Part shown: piece after piece, positions 15,542 through 24,468 of the stretch | How the letters are laid out: the number at the start of each line of letters is the position of its first letter | How positions within the stretch are numbered: position 1 is the first letter of the stretch | Origin: Marinobacter excellens HL-55 | Lineage (GTDB): Bacteria > Pseudomonadota > Gammaproteobacteria > Pseudomonadales > Oleiphilaceae | Reading direction: 5' to 3' | Length of the DNA: 64,000 nucleotides | NCBI GenBank assembly: GCA_001314845.1 | Contig: LJZQ01000021.1 | Coordinates: 1 to 64,000, forward strand | The notes under the pieces: generated by a model | Seen by the model: only the letters and a program-made list of their open reading frames with translations | Database searches by the model: none | Told to the model about the DNA's origin: nothing | Program-made: the position numbers and the translations under genes

Positions 15542-16492
15542 ATGACCTACGCACTTGAAATTGAAGGCCTGGTTAAGAGCTATGGCGATGGCTTTCAGGC
15601 CTTGAAAGGGATCGACCTGAAGGTTCGTGAAGGAGACTTCTTTGCCTTGCTCGGGCCAAATGGAGCGGGCAAATCCACGACCCTGGGAATTGTGTCGTCA
15701 CTGGTTAACAAAACCGGTGGCACGGTGCGGGTTTTCGGCCATGACATCGACACGGCGCTGTCCAGGGCCAAGGTCAACCTGGGGGTGGTTCCGCAAGAGT
15801 TTAATTTTAACCAGTTCGAGAAGGTGATCGACATTGTCACCACTCAGGCAGGTTATTACGGGATTCCGCTCAAGAAGGCACGAATTTCTGCGGAAAAGTA
15901 CCTGAAGAAGCTGGGAATGTGGGACAAGCGTGACACGCCATCCCGCATGTTGTCAGGGGGTATGAAGCGCCGCCTGATGATTGCCCGGGCATTGGTGCAT
16001 GAGCCAAGGTTGTTGATTCTGGATGAGCCGACAGCCGGCGTGGATATCGAGCTGCGACGCTCAATGTGGCAGTTTCTGGAAGAGATGAATCGCCAGGGCA
16101 CGACGATCATTCTGACCACCCATTATCTGGAAGAAGCAGAAGCGCTGTGCCGCAATATCGCCATCATCGATCATGGTGAGATCATCCGTCACACCAGTAA
16201 GCGTGAGCTCCTGCAGCAGCTGAGTGTTGAAACCTTTGTGCTTGATACCGAGCAGCCTCTCGAACGAGCGCCTGAGTTGAGCGGGTTTCATTGTGCGCTC
16301 AACGACGATGGCGCGCTGGAGGCCGAGGTTACCAAAGGCCAGGGGCTTAACGCGTTGTTTATTGAGCTGGAAAACCACGGCATCAAGGTGATGAGTATGC
16401 GTACCAAGGCCAATCGCCTGGAAGAACTCTTTGTGCGCATGGTCGAAGATAACGCCCGTGTTGACGCAAAAACATCGGAGGTGAAGGCGTGA
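15542..16492 (+). CDS. yadG: ABC-2 type transporter ATP-binding protein YadG
   Basis: This ATPase energises an ABC-2 exporter with the permease encoded next. About 316 residues show Walker A GPNGAGKST (38-46), signature LSGGM (137-141) and Walker B LLILDE (157-162). The C-terminal 80 residues form the extra domain typical of the YadG/CcmA-like group. The ATG at 15542 (MTYALEIEGLVKSYG) fits family N-termini; upstream in-frame starts give a non-conserved leader and none has a strong ribosome binding site. The stop overlaps the permease start by four bases. The substrate is unknown. Confidence 0.85.
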   Translation: MTYALEIEGLVKSYGDGFQALKGIDLKVREGDFFALLGPNGAGKSTTLGIVSSLVNKTGGTVRVFGHDIDTALSRAKVNLGVVPQEFNFNQFEKVIDIVTTQAGYYGIPLKKARISAEKYLKKLGMWDKRDTPSRMLSGGMKRRLMIARALVHEPRLLILDEPTAGVDIELRRSMWQFLEEMNRQGTTIILTTHYLEEAEALCRNIAIIDHGEIIRHTSKRELLQQLSVETFVLDTEQPLERAPELSGFHCALNDDGALEAEVTKGQGLNALFIELENHGIKVMSMRTKANRLEELFVRMVEDNARVDAKTSEVKA

Positions 16493-17262
16493 CGGCTCAA
16501 GCTCTCTGGACAGCCTTTTGTACCATTGTACTGCGCGAAGTGCGCAGGTTCACCCGCATCTGGCCACAAACGCTGTTGCCACCGGCAGTGACCATGACCT
16601 TGTATTTCATTATTTTCGGCAACCTGATCGGTGCCCGAATTGGTGAGATGGGCGGCTACGACTACATGCAGTTTATTGTGCCCGGGCTGATCATGATGGC
16701 GGTGATCACCAACTCCTATGCCAATGTGGTGTCGTCCTTTTTCTCAATGAAATTTCAGCGAAGCATTGAGGAGTTGCTGGTGTCACCGGTTCCCAACTGG
16801 ACCATTTTGTTGGGGTATGTGGTGGGTGGTATGGCCCGGGGCTTGAGCATTGGCCTGTTGGTTACCTTGTTGTCGCTGGCGTTTACGCAGCTGTCTATCT
16901 ACAACCTGCCGATGGTGGTTATCACCGTGATCCTGACTTCGGCGCTGTTTTCGCTGGGCGGCTTTATCAATGCCATGCTGGCGACCAAGTTTGATGACAT
17001 CTCCATTGTGCCCACCTTTGTGCTGACCCCGTTGACCTACCTGGGTGGCGTGTTCTACAGCATCGATATGCTGCCGGCATTCTGGCAAGGCGCATCGATG
17101 ATTAATCCGATTCTGTACATGGTGAACGGGTTTCGTTTCGGCATCCTGGGTGTTTCAGACGTTAATCCGTTTGTTTCTCTTGGTATGATTATGATCTTTA
17201 TTGTCCTGCTGGCAGCGGTTGCACTGCGCATGCTTGCCCGGGGCAAGGGAATTCGCCACTGA
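16489..17262 (+). CDS. yadH: ABC-2 type transporter permease YadH
   Basis: The 257-residue inner-membrane protein has six predicted transmembrane segments and the ABC-2 membrane signature, including the LTPLTYLGGVFYSI stretch. Its length matches E. coli YadH (about 256). The GTG start overlaps the yadG stop, so the two are translationally coupled. It probably exports a lipid- or polymer-like substrate, but none has been firmly established for this family. Confidence 0.85.
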   Translation: MTAQALWTAFCTIVLREVRRFTRIWPQTLLPPAVTMTLYFIIFGNLIGARIGEMGGYDYMQFIVPGLIMMAVITNSYANVVSSFFSMKFQRSIEELLVSPVPNWTILLGYVVGGMARGLSIGLLVTLLSLAFTQLSIYNLPMVVITVILTSALFSLGGFINAMLATKFDDISIVPTFVLTPLTYLGGVFYSIDMLPAFWQGASMINPILYMVNGFRFGILGVSDVNPFVSLGMIMIFIVLLAAVALRMLARGKGIRH

Positions 17263-17280
17263 TCGGCCGCAGGAATCACT

Positions 17281-18099
17281 ATGGCATTGCATAACGCTCC
17301 GCTGGGCAAATCCAGCGACTATCCGGATCAGTACGATCCGGCACTTCTGTTCCCGGTTGCGCGGGAAGAAAATCGGGGCCGTATCGGTCTGCATGATAGC
17401 CGTTGGCCCTGGTTTGGTGAAGATCTTTGGCAGGCCTGGGAAATCTCCTGGCTCAGGCCGGGTGGTGTGCCAGCGGTCGCCTGGGGTGAACTGCGGTTTC
17501 CGGCGGCGTCGCCATCCATTATCGAGAGCAAATCACTGAAGCTCTACCTGAATTCGCTGAATCAGGCTGTGTTCTCCTCCGTTGACCAGGTGGCTGAAAC
17601 CATCACGGCTGACCTGTCCAGCGCCTGTGGTGCGGCGGTATCGGTTAGCTTGTTCAGTGTGGATGATGCCGCGCCGGCAGAAGGCCGGCCGGCAGGTTAC
17701 CAGCTGATTGATGATGAGCCGGTAGAAGACGTGGTTTATGACTATTCGGCCGAGTCGTTAGTGACCGGTGCTGAAGATGTGACGGAACAGCTCTGTTCGC
17801 ATCTGTTGAAGAGTAATTGCCCGGTGACAGGCCAGCCCGACTGGGCAAGTGTGTTTATCCACTATACCGGCAAGAAGATCGATCGTGCGGGATTACTGCG
17901 TTACATCGTGAGCTTTCGTCAGAAGCAGGACTTTCACGAGCATTGCGTGGAGACGCTGTTCACCGATCTGATGTCACGCTGTAAGCCTCGGGAATTGACG
18001 GTTTGCGCTCGTTATACCCGGAGGGGAGGACTGGATATCAACCCGGTGCGCAGTACCCATCCGGAGGCTGATGCGGGGCCCAGGTTGGTCAGACAGTAG
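17281..18099 (+). CDS. queF: NADPH-dependent 7-cyano-7-deazaguanine reductase
   Basis: QueF reduces preQ0 to preQ1 with NADPH, the last free-base step of queuosine synthesis. The 272-residue length marks the long two-domain (YqcD/type II) form. The QueF motif ESKSLKLYLNSLNQ is at 82-95. The nucleophilic cysteine is in SNCPVTGQPD (Cys180), and the C-terminal substrate glutamate region FHEHCVE is at 218-224. CAGGA lies seven bases before the ATG. The later pathway genes queA and tgt lie 15 kb downstream. It is probably cotranscribed with yadGH, 18 bases behind yadH. Confidence 0.93.
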   Translation: MALHNAPLGKSSDYPDQYDPALLFPVAREENRGRIGLHDSRWPWFGEDLWQAWEISWLRPGGVPAVAWGELRFPAASPSIIESKSLKLYLNSLNQAVFSSVDQVAETITADLSSACGAAVSVSLFSVDDAAPAEGRPAGYQLIDDEPVEDVVYDYSAESLVTGAEDVTEQLCSHLLKSNCPVTGQPDWASVFIHYTGKKIDRAGLLRYIVSFRQKQDFHEHCVETLFTDLMSRCKPRELTVCARYTRRGGLDINPVRSTHPEADAGPRLVRQ

Positions 18100-18119
18100 T
18101 CCGGACGGCCCGGCAGGTT

Positions 18120-19559
18120 CTATTCAGAGTCTTCTTCCTGGCGAAGCCGGTCGGCTGCATCTTCCAGTGCGGCAAGAACGGCTTTGCGTTCCCGTTCGGT
18201 AATTTTGTCAGAATCCAGATACATGGCAAAACCGCTGTGTTCGTGTTCGAGAAAACTGCGGTGGGGCCCCATGTCGCGCCGGAAATCGACGACCTCGTAG
18301 ATGGCGACGGGTTTGCCGAAACCTTTGACCGTGATTTCACCCTTGTCGCGGCACATGATGCGATCTTTGATCAGGGAGAAGGTTTCGTAGGACACCAGGA
18401 TTTCACCCGCCTCGGCGAGTGATTCGAGGCGGCTTGCCAGGTTTACCTCCTTTCCGATGATGGTGTAATCCATACGGTTTTCAGCGCCGAAGTTACCCAC
18501 GGTGGTGTAGCCGGTACTGATGCCCATACGAATCTCAAGGGGGGTTTTGATGCCCTGGCTGCGCCATTTCTGGCGCATGATTTTCATCTGTTTGCGCATG
18601 TCGATGGCCATGGACACGCAGGCGAAGGCGTCTTCCCGCTGGCCGCGACTGGTGGGATCGCCGAAGAACACCATGATAGAGTCACCGACAAATTTGTCGA
18701 TGGTGCCGCCGTATCTCAATGCGACTTCAGACATTCCGTTAAAATAGTGGTTGAGCAGTTCTGTGAGGGCCTCTGGCTCCATTTCTTCTGACAGTTCTGT
18801 GAAGCCTTTGATGTCAGAGAAAAACACGGCAAGTTTTTTGCGCTGAGTTTCGAGCCGGACATCGCGCTCTCCGGTAAAGATGGATTGCCAGACTTGAGGT
18901 GACAGGTACTTGGATAACTTATGGGACAGGGTAATGGACTGTTCACGCTGGTTCTGGATCTGGGTTTTGGCCAGTAACAGGGCTCGCGCCTGTTGGTGAG
19001 AGTAGTAGGCCGTTACGCAGATGTACGCGCCCGTTGAAGCCACTGCAATAATGCTGGTGAGCAATGGCGACTGCAGGTTGTCAGCAACGCCGAGGGTTGC
19101 CGCAGAGGCGGCCAGCGATGCCGACATCAGGGCGGTACCGAACAACCATTGGCGAATACCTCCGACGATCAGGCAGCTGAACATAAGCATTAGTACAACG
19201 GAGACGGAGGGAATGGCGATCAGCCCAATCAGGCCGATAAAGGCTCCGCCGACAATGCAGTCGAGAAACAGCATCTTCTGACGAATGCGGGGCGACCGGC
19301 GAAGAAACGTACGCCGGGTAAGCAGGTGAGCAAGGTGCGGCCAGATCAGTGCGCCGGCGACAACCCAAAGAAGCTGCTGCTCGAATACACCCTGAAGTAC
19401 GCCTGTGACGATAATGGCAGCGGTCGCGGTGTAGGCAAGAATGCGGCCGTTGTAATCCGGCATCGGCGGGATCGCTACGGTGGTATCGTGAATCTCGCCG
19501 GGTGACAGTTTACCTGTGCCACTGGCCGCGTTGCGCAGGTCCGCTGGTGCACTCATCAT
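18120..19559 (-). CDS. MASE2-domain class III adenylate cyclase
   Basis: It should make cAMP from ATP in response to an unknown membrane signal. The first 190 residues contain about five to six transmembrane helices of the MASE2 type, and a class III cyclase domain covers about 240-435. Metal-binding aspartates are seen in FFSDIKGFT (Asp249) and VGDS (Asp293). The substrate-specifying lysine and aspartate (Lys289 in IDKFVG, Asp364 in MDYTIIG) indicate ATP rather than GTP. The transition-state Asn and Arg are in NLASRLE (373-379). All catalytic residues are present. The start lies one base after the stop of the upstream DUF962 gene, so the two are one operon. Confidence 0.88.
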   Translation of the reverse strand: MMSAPADLRNAASGTGKLSPGEIHDTTVAIPPMPDYNGRILAYTATAAIIVTGVLQGVFEQQLLWVVAGALIWPHLAHLLTRRTFLRRSPRIRQKMLFLDCIVGGAFIGLIGLIAIPSVSVVLMLMFSCLIVGGIRQWLFGTALMSASLAASAATLGVADNLQSPLLTSIIAVASTGAYICVTAYYSHQQARALLLAKTQIQNQREQSITLSHKLSKYLSPQVWQSIFTGERDVRLETQRKKLAVFFSDIKGFTELSEEMEPEALTELLNHYFNGMSEVALRYGGTIDKFVGDSIMVFFGDPTSRGQREDAFACVSMAIDMRKQMKIMRQKWRSQGIKTPLEIRMGISTGYTTVGNFGAENRMDYTIIGKEVNLASRLESLAEAGEILVSYETFSLIKDRIMCRDKGEITVKGFGKPVAIYEVVDFRRDMGPHRSFLEHEHSGFAMYLDSDKITERERKAVLAALEDAADRLRQEEDSE

Positions 19560-19560
19560 G

Positions 19561-19872
19561 TCAGAAACGGATCCTTCCGATCAGCATGTCCCGGAACATA
19601 ACCCAGTCCCCCATCAGACTATAGAGCGGGTATTTAAATGTTGCCGGACGATTTTTTTCAAATTTGAAGTGGCCTACCCAGGCAAAACCATAGCCGATGA
19701 CCGGCACCGCCAGCAGCCAGATCAGGCTGCCGCTTGCGATGGCCCAGCCAGCAACCATCAATACCAGCAAGCTGCCGATAAAATGCAGGCGCCGACAAAT
19801 GATGTCGCTGTGCTCCTCCAGATAATATGGGTAGAACTCTTCGAAGTTGCGAAAAGCTTGTTGGTCGCTCAT
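19561..19872 (-). CDS. DUF962 / Mpo1-like membrane protein
   Basis: This 103-residue protein has two hydrophobic helices in its centre. It carries the family pattern YPYYLEEHSDIICRRLHFIG near the N-terminus and GHFKFEKNRPATF in the middle, with conserved histidines. The yeast homologue Mpo1 is an Fe2+-dependent dioxygenase of 2-hydroxy fatty acids. A similar lipid alpha-oxidation role is possible here but not shown. It is the first gene of a two-gene operon with the MASE2 cyclase. Confidence 0.8.
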   Translation of the reverse strand: MSDQQAFRNFEEFYPYYLEEHSDIICRRLHFIGSLLVLMVAGWAIASGSLIWLLAVPVIGYGFAWVGHFKFEKNRPATFKYPLYSLMGDWVMFRDMLIGRIRF

Positions 19873-20023
19873 TGTATGCCGCCGAACTCTTTATAATTGT
19901 TGATTACGCTATGTTTGAATGCGTCTAAGACGAAAGATTAACAGTATTACGTAGAACCCACAATTCGCTGAGGCGGCTTCGCCCTCAGGGTTATTTTTAC
20001 AGCCATTCTGACGGAGAGTCCGT

Positions 20024-20599
20024 ATGACGTCAGTGACCCGATTTTTATTGGATAAATCCTCTGAACCCCGGCTACAAGCGCCAGCGCCGGCGAGGGATGT
20101 TGTTGAAACAGCATTTCAATGCGCAGCCCGTGCGCCGGATCATGCTTTGTTGCGACCCTGGCGTTATCTGGTGATAGAGGGTGATGCCCGGCTTGCTCTG
20201 GGAGAGCTGTTTGCTCAAACCTGCCCGGAAGGCGCCACGGACCAGGAAATCGAGAAAGCCAGAAAATCTCCGCTCAGGGCCCCGATGGTTATTGTTGGCA
20301 TTGCATCGCCGCGTACCCATCCGAAGGTTCCAGACATTGAACAGGTGATGTCGGCAGCGGCCGGCATGAGTTTTCTGTCGCTGGCGTTAAGCGACGCCGG
20401 CTATGGCGCGATTTGGCGCACCGGCGGCGTGGCCTACCATCCTCGTGTTCATGAGGGCTTGGGCCTGAAAGATGGTGAGTCTGTCATCGGTTTTCTTTAC
20501 ACCGGTACCGTGGCGACCGAGAAACCCGGGGTACCCCGGCCGGCGACGGATCAGTTTGTGAGAACCTGGTCTGGCCCGGGGCAAAGCGAAACCTGGTAA
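20024..20599 (+). CDS. Nitroreductase family protein (YdjA-like)
   Basis: The 191-residue protein is a compact FMN-dependent NAD(P)H oxidoreductase of the YdjA subgroup. Visible family features are the CAARAPDHALLRPWRYLV segment near residues 31-48, which contacts FMN, and the GYGAIWRTGG segment near 126-135. Members act as homodimers on nitroaromatics or unknown physiological substrates. GGAG lies about eight bases before the ATG. It is transcribed alone, ahead of the flagellar operon. A weak hairpin with CTGAGG and CCTCAG arms lies 45 bases upstream in the leader. Confidence 0.82.
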   Translation: MTSVTRFLLDKSSEPRLQAPAPARDVVETAFQCAARAPDHALLRPWRYLVIEGDARLALGELFAQTCPEGATDQEIEKARKSPLRAPMVIVGIASPRTHPKVPDIEQVMSAAAGMSFLSLALSDAGYGAIWRTGGVAYHPRVHEGLGLKDGESVIGFLYTGTVATEKPGVPRPATDQFVRTWSGPGQSETW

Positions 20600-20619
20600 C
20601 GCGCTGAACCCGCCTGCAA

Positions 20620-20678
20620 GGGGCCAGACGGCAAGTGCTTCAACGGACACAGGAAGCAGATTGCCGCCCCTTGGCCCC
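20620..20678 (+). other. Nested inverted repeat between nitroreductase and flgB
   Basis: Three arms nest inside one another: GGGGCCA with TGGCCCC, CGGCAA with TTGCCG, and TGCTTC with GAAGCA. Together they make an imperfect stem of about 19 pairs. There is no following T-run, so it may stabilise or end the nitroreductase mRNA and insulate the flagellar promoter. Confidence 0.55.
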
Positions 20679-20750
20679 GACATCGATTATTGCCGCACAA
20701 AAACTGCACAATCCTGTCTGAACCTCCCGCCTTGCAAGGACTTCAAGAAA

Positions 20751-20767
20751 CTGGCACTGCCTTTGCT
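20751..20767 (+). promoter_or_regulatory. Sigma-54 promoter of flgBCDE
   Basis: CTGGCACTGCCTTTGCT matches the -24/-12 consensus TGGCAC-N5-TTGCW, with exactly ten bases between GG and GC. Transcription would begin near 20778, about 60 bases before flgB. Flagellar hook-basal body operons of Pseudomonas-type polar flagellates are RpoN-dependent. Confidence 0.85.
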
Positions 20768-20840
20768 TTGACTATGGAAGAACGCAAAACCGGCAAACCG
20801 TTGGGTTAGGTTCAGTCGGTGCAGAATTCCGGAGGCAGTG

Positions 20841-21239
20841 ATGGCAATTACATTCGATAAGGCACTTGGTATCCACGAGCATGCACTGCAGGCTCGGGTT
20901 CAGCGTGCCGAAGTGCTGGCCAATAACCTGGCCAACGCAGACACGCCGGGCTTCAAGGCCAGGGACATCGATTTCCAGGCGATGATGCAGCAAGCGCAGG
21001 AATCGGTCAGCGGACTGTCTATGAACAGAACCCATCACGGCCACATGGATACGTCCAGCCCTGGCGCTAACGGTGAGCTCATGTACCGCACGCCGCACCA
21101 GCCTTCGATTGATGGCAACACCGTGGATGCCCAGGAAGAGCAAAGCCGGTTCATGCGTAATGCCATGGACTACCAGGCCAGTTTTCAGTTTCTGAGCAGC
21201 AAGTTTTCCGGGTTGACCAAAGCCATTAAAGGCGAGTAA
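20841..21239 (+). CDS. flgB: Flagellar proximal rod protein FlgB
   Basis: FlgB forms part of the proximal rod that joins the MS ring to the distal rod. The 132-residue protein has the N-terminal rod/hook motif NNLANADTPGFKARDIDF near residues 29-46 and a heptad-containing C-terminus. It is exported by the flagellar type III apparatus and has no cleavable signal. GGAGG five bases upstream selects the ATG at 20841 over a GTG three bases earlier. It is first in flgBCDE, behind a sigma-54 promoter. Confidence 0.95.
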   Translation: MAITFDKALGIHEHALQARVQRAEVLANNLANADTPGFKARDIDFQAMMQQAQESVSGLSMNRTHHGHMDTSSPGANGELMYRTPHQPSIDGNTVDAQEEQSRFMRNAMDYQASFQFLSSKFSGLTKAIKGE

Positions 21240-21271
21240 GTCGCAGCCACTCAAGATTTAAGGAGATTGCC

Positions 21272-21721
21272 ATGTCACTGGGCAACATATTCGACATCGC
21301 CGGGTCCGGCATGACCGCACAATCCCTGAGGCTCAATACCACTGCCTCTAACATTGCCAATGCGGAAACGGCGAGCTCCAGCACTGATAGCGCCTACCGC
21401 GCCCGCAAGCCCGTCTTTGCAGCCATCCAGCAGGCCATGCTCAATCCGGACCAGCAGGGCTTCGGCACGGGTTCAGCAGAAGGCCCGGGTGCTGGGGTAC
21501 GGGTTGAAGGGATTCTGGAGAGCGACGCTGAGCTTCAGATGCGGTACGAGCCTAATCATCCCGGTGCGAATGAGGATGGTTATGTGTTTTACCCGAATGT
21601 GAACGTGGTGGAAGAGATGGCCGACATGATGTCGTCATCCCGCAGTTTTCAGATGAATGTGGATGTGATGAATACCGCGAAATCCATGATGCAGCGAATC
21701 CTGACACTGGGTCAGCAGTAA
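21272..21721 (+). CDS. flgC: Flagellar proximal rod protein FlgC
   Basis: The 149-residue rod subunit begins MSLGNIFDIAGSGMTAQS and has the NTTASNIANAETASS rod motif. Its C-terminal VNVVEEMADMMSSSRSFQMN heptad region is typical of FlgC. It assembles with FlgB and FlgF in the proximal rod across the periplasm. AAGGAGA lies seven bases before the ATG. It follows flgB after 32 bases. Confidence 0.95.
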   Translation: MSLGNIFDIAGSGMTAQSLRLNTTASNIANAETASSSTDSAYRARKPVFAAIQQAMLNPDQQGFGTGSAEGPGAGVRVEGILESDAELQMRYEPNHPGANEDGYVFYPNVNVVEEMADMMSSSRSFQMNVDVMNTAKSMMQRILTLGQQ

Positions 21722-21738
21722 ACACTGAGGAGTAGGTT

Positions 21739-22416
21739 ATGAGTGCAATTAACACAGCATCGGCCTCAGACGTACTGAGCCAGTACCAGAACAAGCCGGA
21801 CGATAAGGCCCAGGGCGGTAACGAGCTAGGCAAAGACGCGTTCATGGAGTTGATGATTGCCCAGCTCAAGAATCAGAATCCGCTGGAGCCCCAGGACAAT
21901 GGTGATTTCATCTCTCAGTTGGCTCAGTTCAGCTCACTCGAGGAGATGCAGAACCTGTCTGGTAACGTCGATGATGTCGTGGGGCAGTTCCGTTCGAGCC
22001 AGGCATTGCAGGCTTCAGCCATGGTTGGCAAGACGGTTTTGGCTCCTTCAGGCATCGGCATTCTGGGTGGTGATGGCGAAATCAGCGGCACCATCGAGGT
22101 GCCCGCATCTACCGGTGGTCTGAGGCTGTCTGTGTTGAATGAGAGCGGTGAACTGGTGCGCCAGATTGATATGGGCGCCAGTCAAGCTGGCGTTAAGTCA
22201 TTCCGCTGGGATGGCCAGGACGGCAACGGCAATCCTTTGCCGCCGGGACCTTACCAGATTGTCGCCCAGGGCTCTTACCCTTCCGGCCCTGAACAGCTTG
22301 GCACTATGGTGAGTGCGAATGTAGACAGCGTATCCCTGGGTAAGGGCGGCTCCATTACTCTGAATCTGGCTGGCATGGGCTCAATTGCCTTGTCGGACGT
22401 CAAACAAATTAACTGA
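21739..22416 (+). CDS. flgD: Flagellar hook cap / assembly protein FlgD
   Basis: FlgD caps the growing hook and is discarded when the hook is complete. The 225 residues contain the N-terminal DAFMELMIAQLKNQNPLEPQ signature near residues 34-53. This is followed by Ig/tudor-like domains, with the FRWDGQDGNGNPLPPGPY stretch near 155-172. It is exported by the flagellar secretion system. The order flgC-flgD-flgE is conserved. Confidence 0.95.
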   Translation: MSAINTASASDVLSQYQNKPDDKAQGGNELGKDAFMELMIAQLKNQNPLEPQDNGDFISQLAQFSSLEEMQNLSGNVDDVVGQFRSSQALQASAMVGKTVLAPSGIGILGGDGEISGTIEVPASTGGLRLSVLNESGELVRQIDMGASQAGVKSFRWDGQDGNGNPLPPGPYQIVAQGSYPSGPEQLGTMVSANVDSVSLGKGGSITLNLAGMGSIALSDVKQIN

Positions 22417-22444
22417 TCCGGTGTCAGGCCAGGAGGTATAAGTT

Positions 22445-24436
22445 ATGGCATTTAATACAGGTTTGAGTGGTCTCAGGGCCGCCTCGGTAGATCTGGATGT
22501 AACGGGCAACAACATCGCTAACGCCAGCACCGTTGGGTTCAAGGGTAGCAAGGTTCAGTTTGGTGACCTTTACGCCAGTGGCTTTCTTAGTGGCGGCAGC
22601 AACCCAATCGGTGACGGCGTCAGGGTGCAGGATGTAACGCAGTCGTTCGGGCAGGGCAACATCAGTTTTACCGACAATGGCCTGGATATGGCGATCAGTG
22701 GTGATGGCTTTTTTATTCTCAATAACAACGGCGAAACACGTTACTCCCGTGCTGGTCAGTTTGGTATAGATAAAGATGGCTTTGTCACTAACAACCAGAA
22801 TATGAAGGTGCAGGGATACACCGCCGACGGTGATGGCAACCTGTCTGGTATCCGGGGTGATCTTCAGATCGAAACCGACAACCTGGCACCGCGCCGAACA
22901 ACCAATCTGAGATCCGATCTAAACCTGGACTCCCGCGAGTCGGTCCTCGAAGCCCGTGTTAACCGGCTTGGGGAGGTTTCGGTAGAGGACTTGATTGCCA
23001 ATGGTGGTGATGAGTTTGTCATTGTCTACGCTGATGGGCGCCCGAACCAGCAGGTTCAGATCCCTGCGCAGGTGGATGATGGCGCTGGAGGTACGCGTGA
23101 CATCTCGGCTCGCGAAATAGCCGGTATTCTGAATGACCTGACCGGTGTTTCGGCCTCTGCAACTTCGTCGTTTCAGTTCGAGGGTGATGGCGGTGGTGTA
23201 AACACGCTTGATACCGCGCTGGCAAATCCCGACTTCTCGTTCACTATTGCTATCGATGGTCAGAACGTTCCGGTTGCCGCGAACGGTGTTAGCAGCAAAC
23301 AGGAGCTGGTAGACGCCATCAACTCTTCTAGCTCAAGCTCGCTATCTGCTCAGTTGGTGGATGCGGTTGACGTTAATGGTGATCCGATTCTGGATGGTGG
23401 TGGTAATCCGGTCCAGGATTTGAGAATTATTGACAACCGAGGCTCAGATTTGACCGTCAGTTATGGCAATGGCAGCACGCTCACCGACTATGACAAGGTG
23501 GGAGATTTGAACGTCTCTACAGATCGATCAATACAGGACATTGTTACTACTGATCCTGACGATCCGGCGGTTACGAGCTTAGTTGCAACGGGTTACGATA
23601 CCGGTGAGCTCTCGATAACCAACTCATTTAACCCCCTGGACCAGCGTACTTACAACCACGCCACGTCCACCACCATCTTCGACAGCCTGGGTAACTCCCA
23701 TGAGCTCACACAGTTTTTTGTGAAGAATCCGTCGCCCGGCAACGGTGTCGGTGTGAGTGAGTGGTCCGTTTACCTCCAGATTGATGGCGAACTGGTGGCG
23801 GGAACCGACACATCTCCCTATACCGCGCGATTCAATGAAGACGGCGCTTTGCAATCCGTTAACGGTGATGCCAACGGCGAAATTGTGGTCGCAGACTGGA
23901 TTCCGAAAGATCCCGATGGTGAGCCCAATGGCGCGGATGGTCCCCCCTTGGCGGGCGAGGAAGTGGTAACGCCCATTCCGGAGCCTCCTACCACATCAGC
24001 GTTTGTGGTTGATCTTGGCAATACCACCCAGTACGGCGCAACCTTCGGGGTGAACGATCAACGCCAGAACGGTTACAGCACCGGTCGGTTGTCTGGGCTT
24101 GATGTGTCGGACCAGGGTGTGATTTTTGCCCGGTACACCAATGGTCAGTCAAAATCGCTCGGCCAGGTGGCGTTGGCGTCGTTTAATAACACCAACGGAT
24201 TGTCTCCGGTGGGTGAGACTACCTGGGTTGAAACGTTTGAATCTGGCCAGCCAATCATTGGGGCGCCGGATACCGGAACTTTGGGCTCGATCAAGGCGAG
24301 TTCCGTGGAGGAGTCCAACGTGGACTTGTCTGCAGAGCTGGTCAACCTGATCATTGCCCAGCGTAACTACCAGGCTAATGCCAAGACCATTGAAACTTCT
24401 GATGCGGTCACCCAGACCGTGATCAACCTCCGATAA
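22445..24436 (+). CDS. flgE: Flagellar hook protein FlgE (long form)
   Basis: FlgE polymerises into the hook. The N-terminus (AFNTGLSGLRAASVDLDVTG, then NNIANASTVGFK) and the C-terminus (ESNVDLSAELVNLIIAQRNY) are canonical. At 663 residues it is about 250 longer than the enteric protein. The extra length lies in the surface-exposed middle (roughly 150-520), which is rich in Asp, Gly and Asn. Long hook proteins are common in marine gammaproteobacteria with polar flagella. AGGAGG lies eight bases before the ATG. It is the last gene of the first rod-hook operon. Confidence 0.95.
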   Translation: MAFNTGLSGLRAASVDLDVTGNNIANASTVGFKGSKVQFGDLYASGFLSGGSNPIGDGVRVQDVTQSFGQGNISFTDNGLDMAISGDGFFILNNNGETRYSRAGQFGIDKDGFVTNNQNMKVQGYTADGDGNLSGIRGDLQIETDNLAPRRTTNLRSDLNLDSRESVLEARVNRLGEVSVEDLIANGGDEFVIVYADGRPNQQVQIPAQVDDGAGGTRDISAREIAGILNDLTGVSASATSSFQFEGDGGGVNTLDTALANPDFSFTIAIDGQNVPVAANGVSSKQELVDAINSSSSSSLSAQLVDAVDVNGDPILDGGGNPVQDLRIIDNRGSDLTVSYGNGSTLTDYDKVGDLNVSTDRSIQDIVTTDPDDPAVTSLVATGYDTGELSITNSFNPLDQRTYNHATSTTIFDSLGNSHELTQFFVKNPSPGNGVGVSEWSVYLQIDGELVAGTDTSPYTARFNEDGALQSVNGDANGEIVVADWIPKDPDGEPNGADGPPLAGEEVVTPIPEPPTTSAFVVDLGNTTQYGATFGVNDQRQNGYSTGRLSGLDVSDQGVIFARYTNGQSKSLGQVALASFNNTNGLSPVGETTWVETFESGQPIIGAPDTGTLGSIKASSVEESNVDLSAELVNLIIAQRNYQANAKTIETSDAVTQTVINLR

Positions 24437-24452
24437 CGCAATTCTCTAATCA

Positions 24453-24468
24453 TGGCATGACTCCTGCA
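24453..24468 (+). promoter_or_regulatory. Sigma-54 promoter of flgFGHIJKL
   Basis: TGGCATGACTCCTGCA has the invariant GG and GC of a -24/-12 promoter with exactly ten bases between them. The start would fall near 24478, about 30 bases before flgF. In Pseudomonas flgBCDE and flgFGHIJKL are separate RpoN-dependent operons, which this arrangement matches. Confidence 0.7.
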
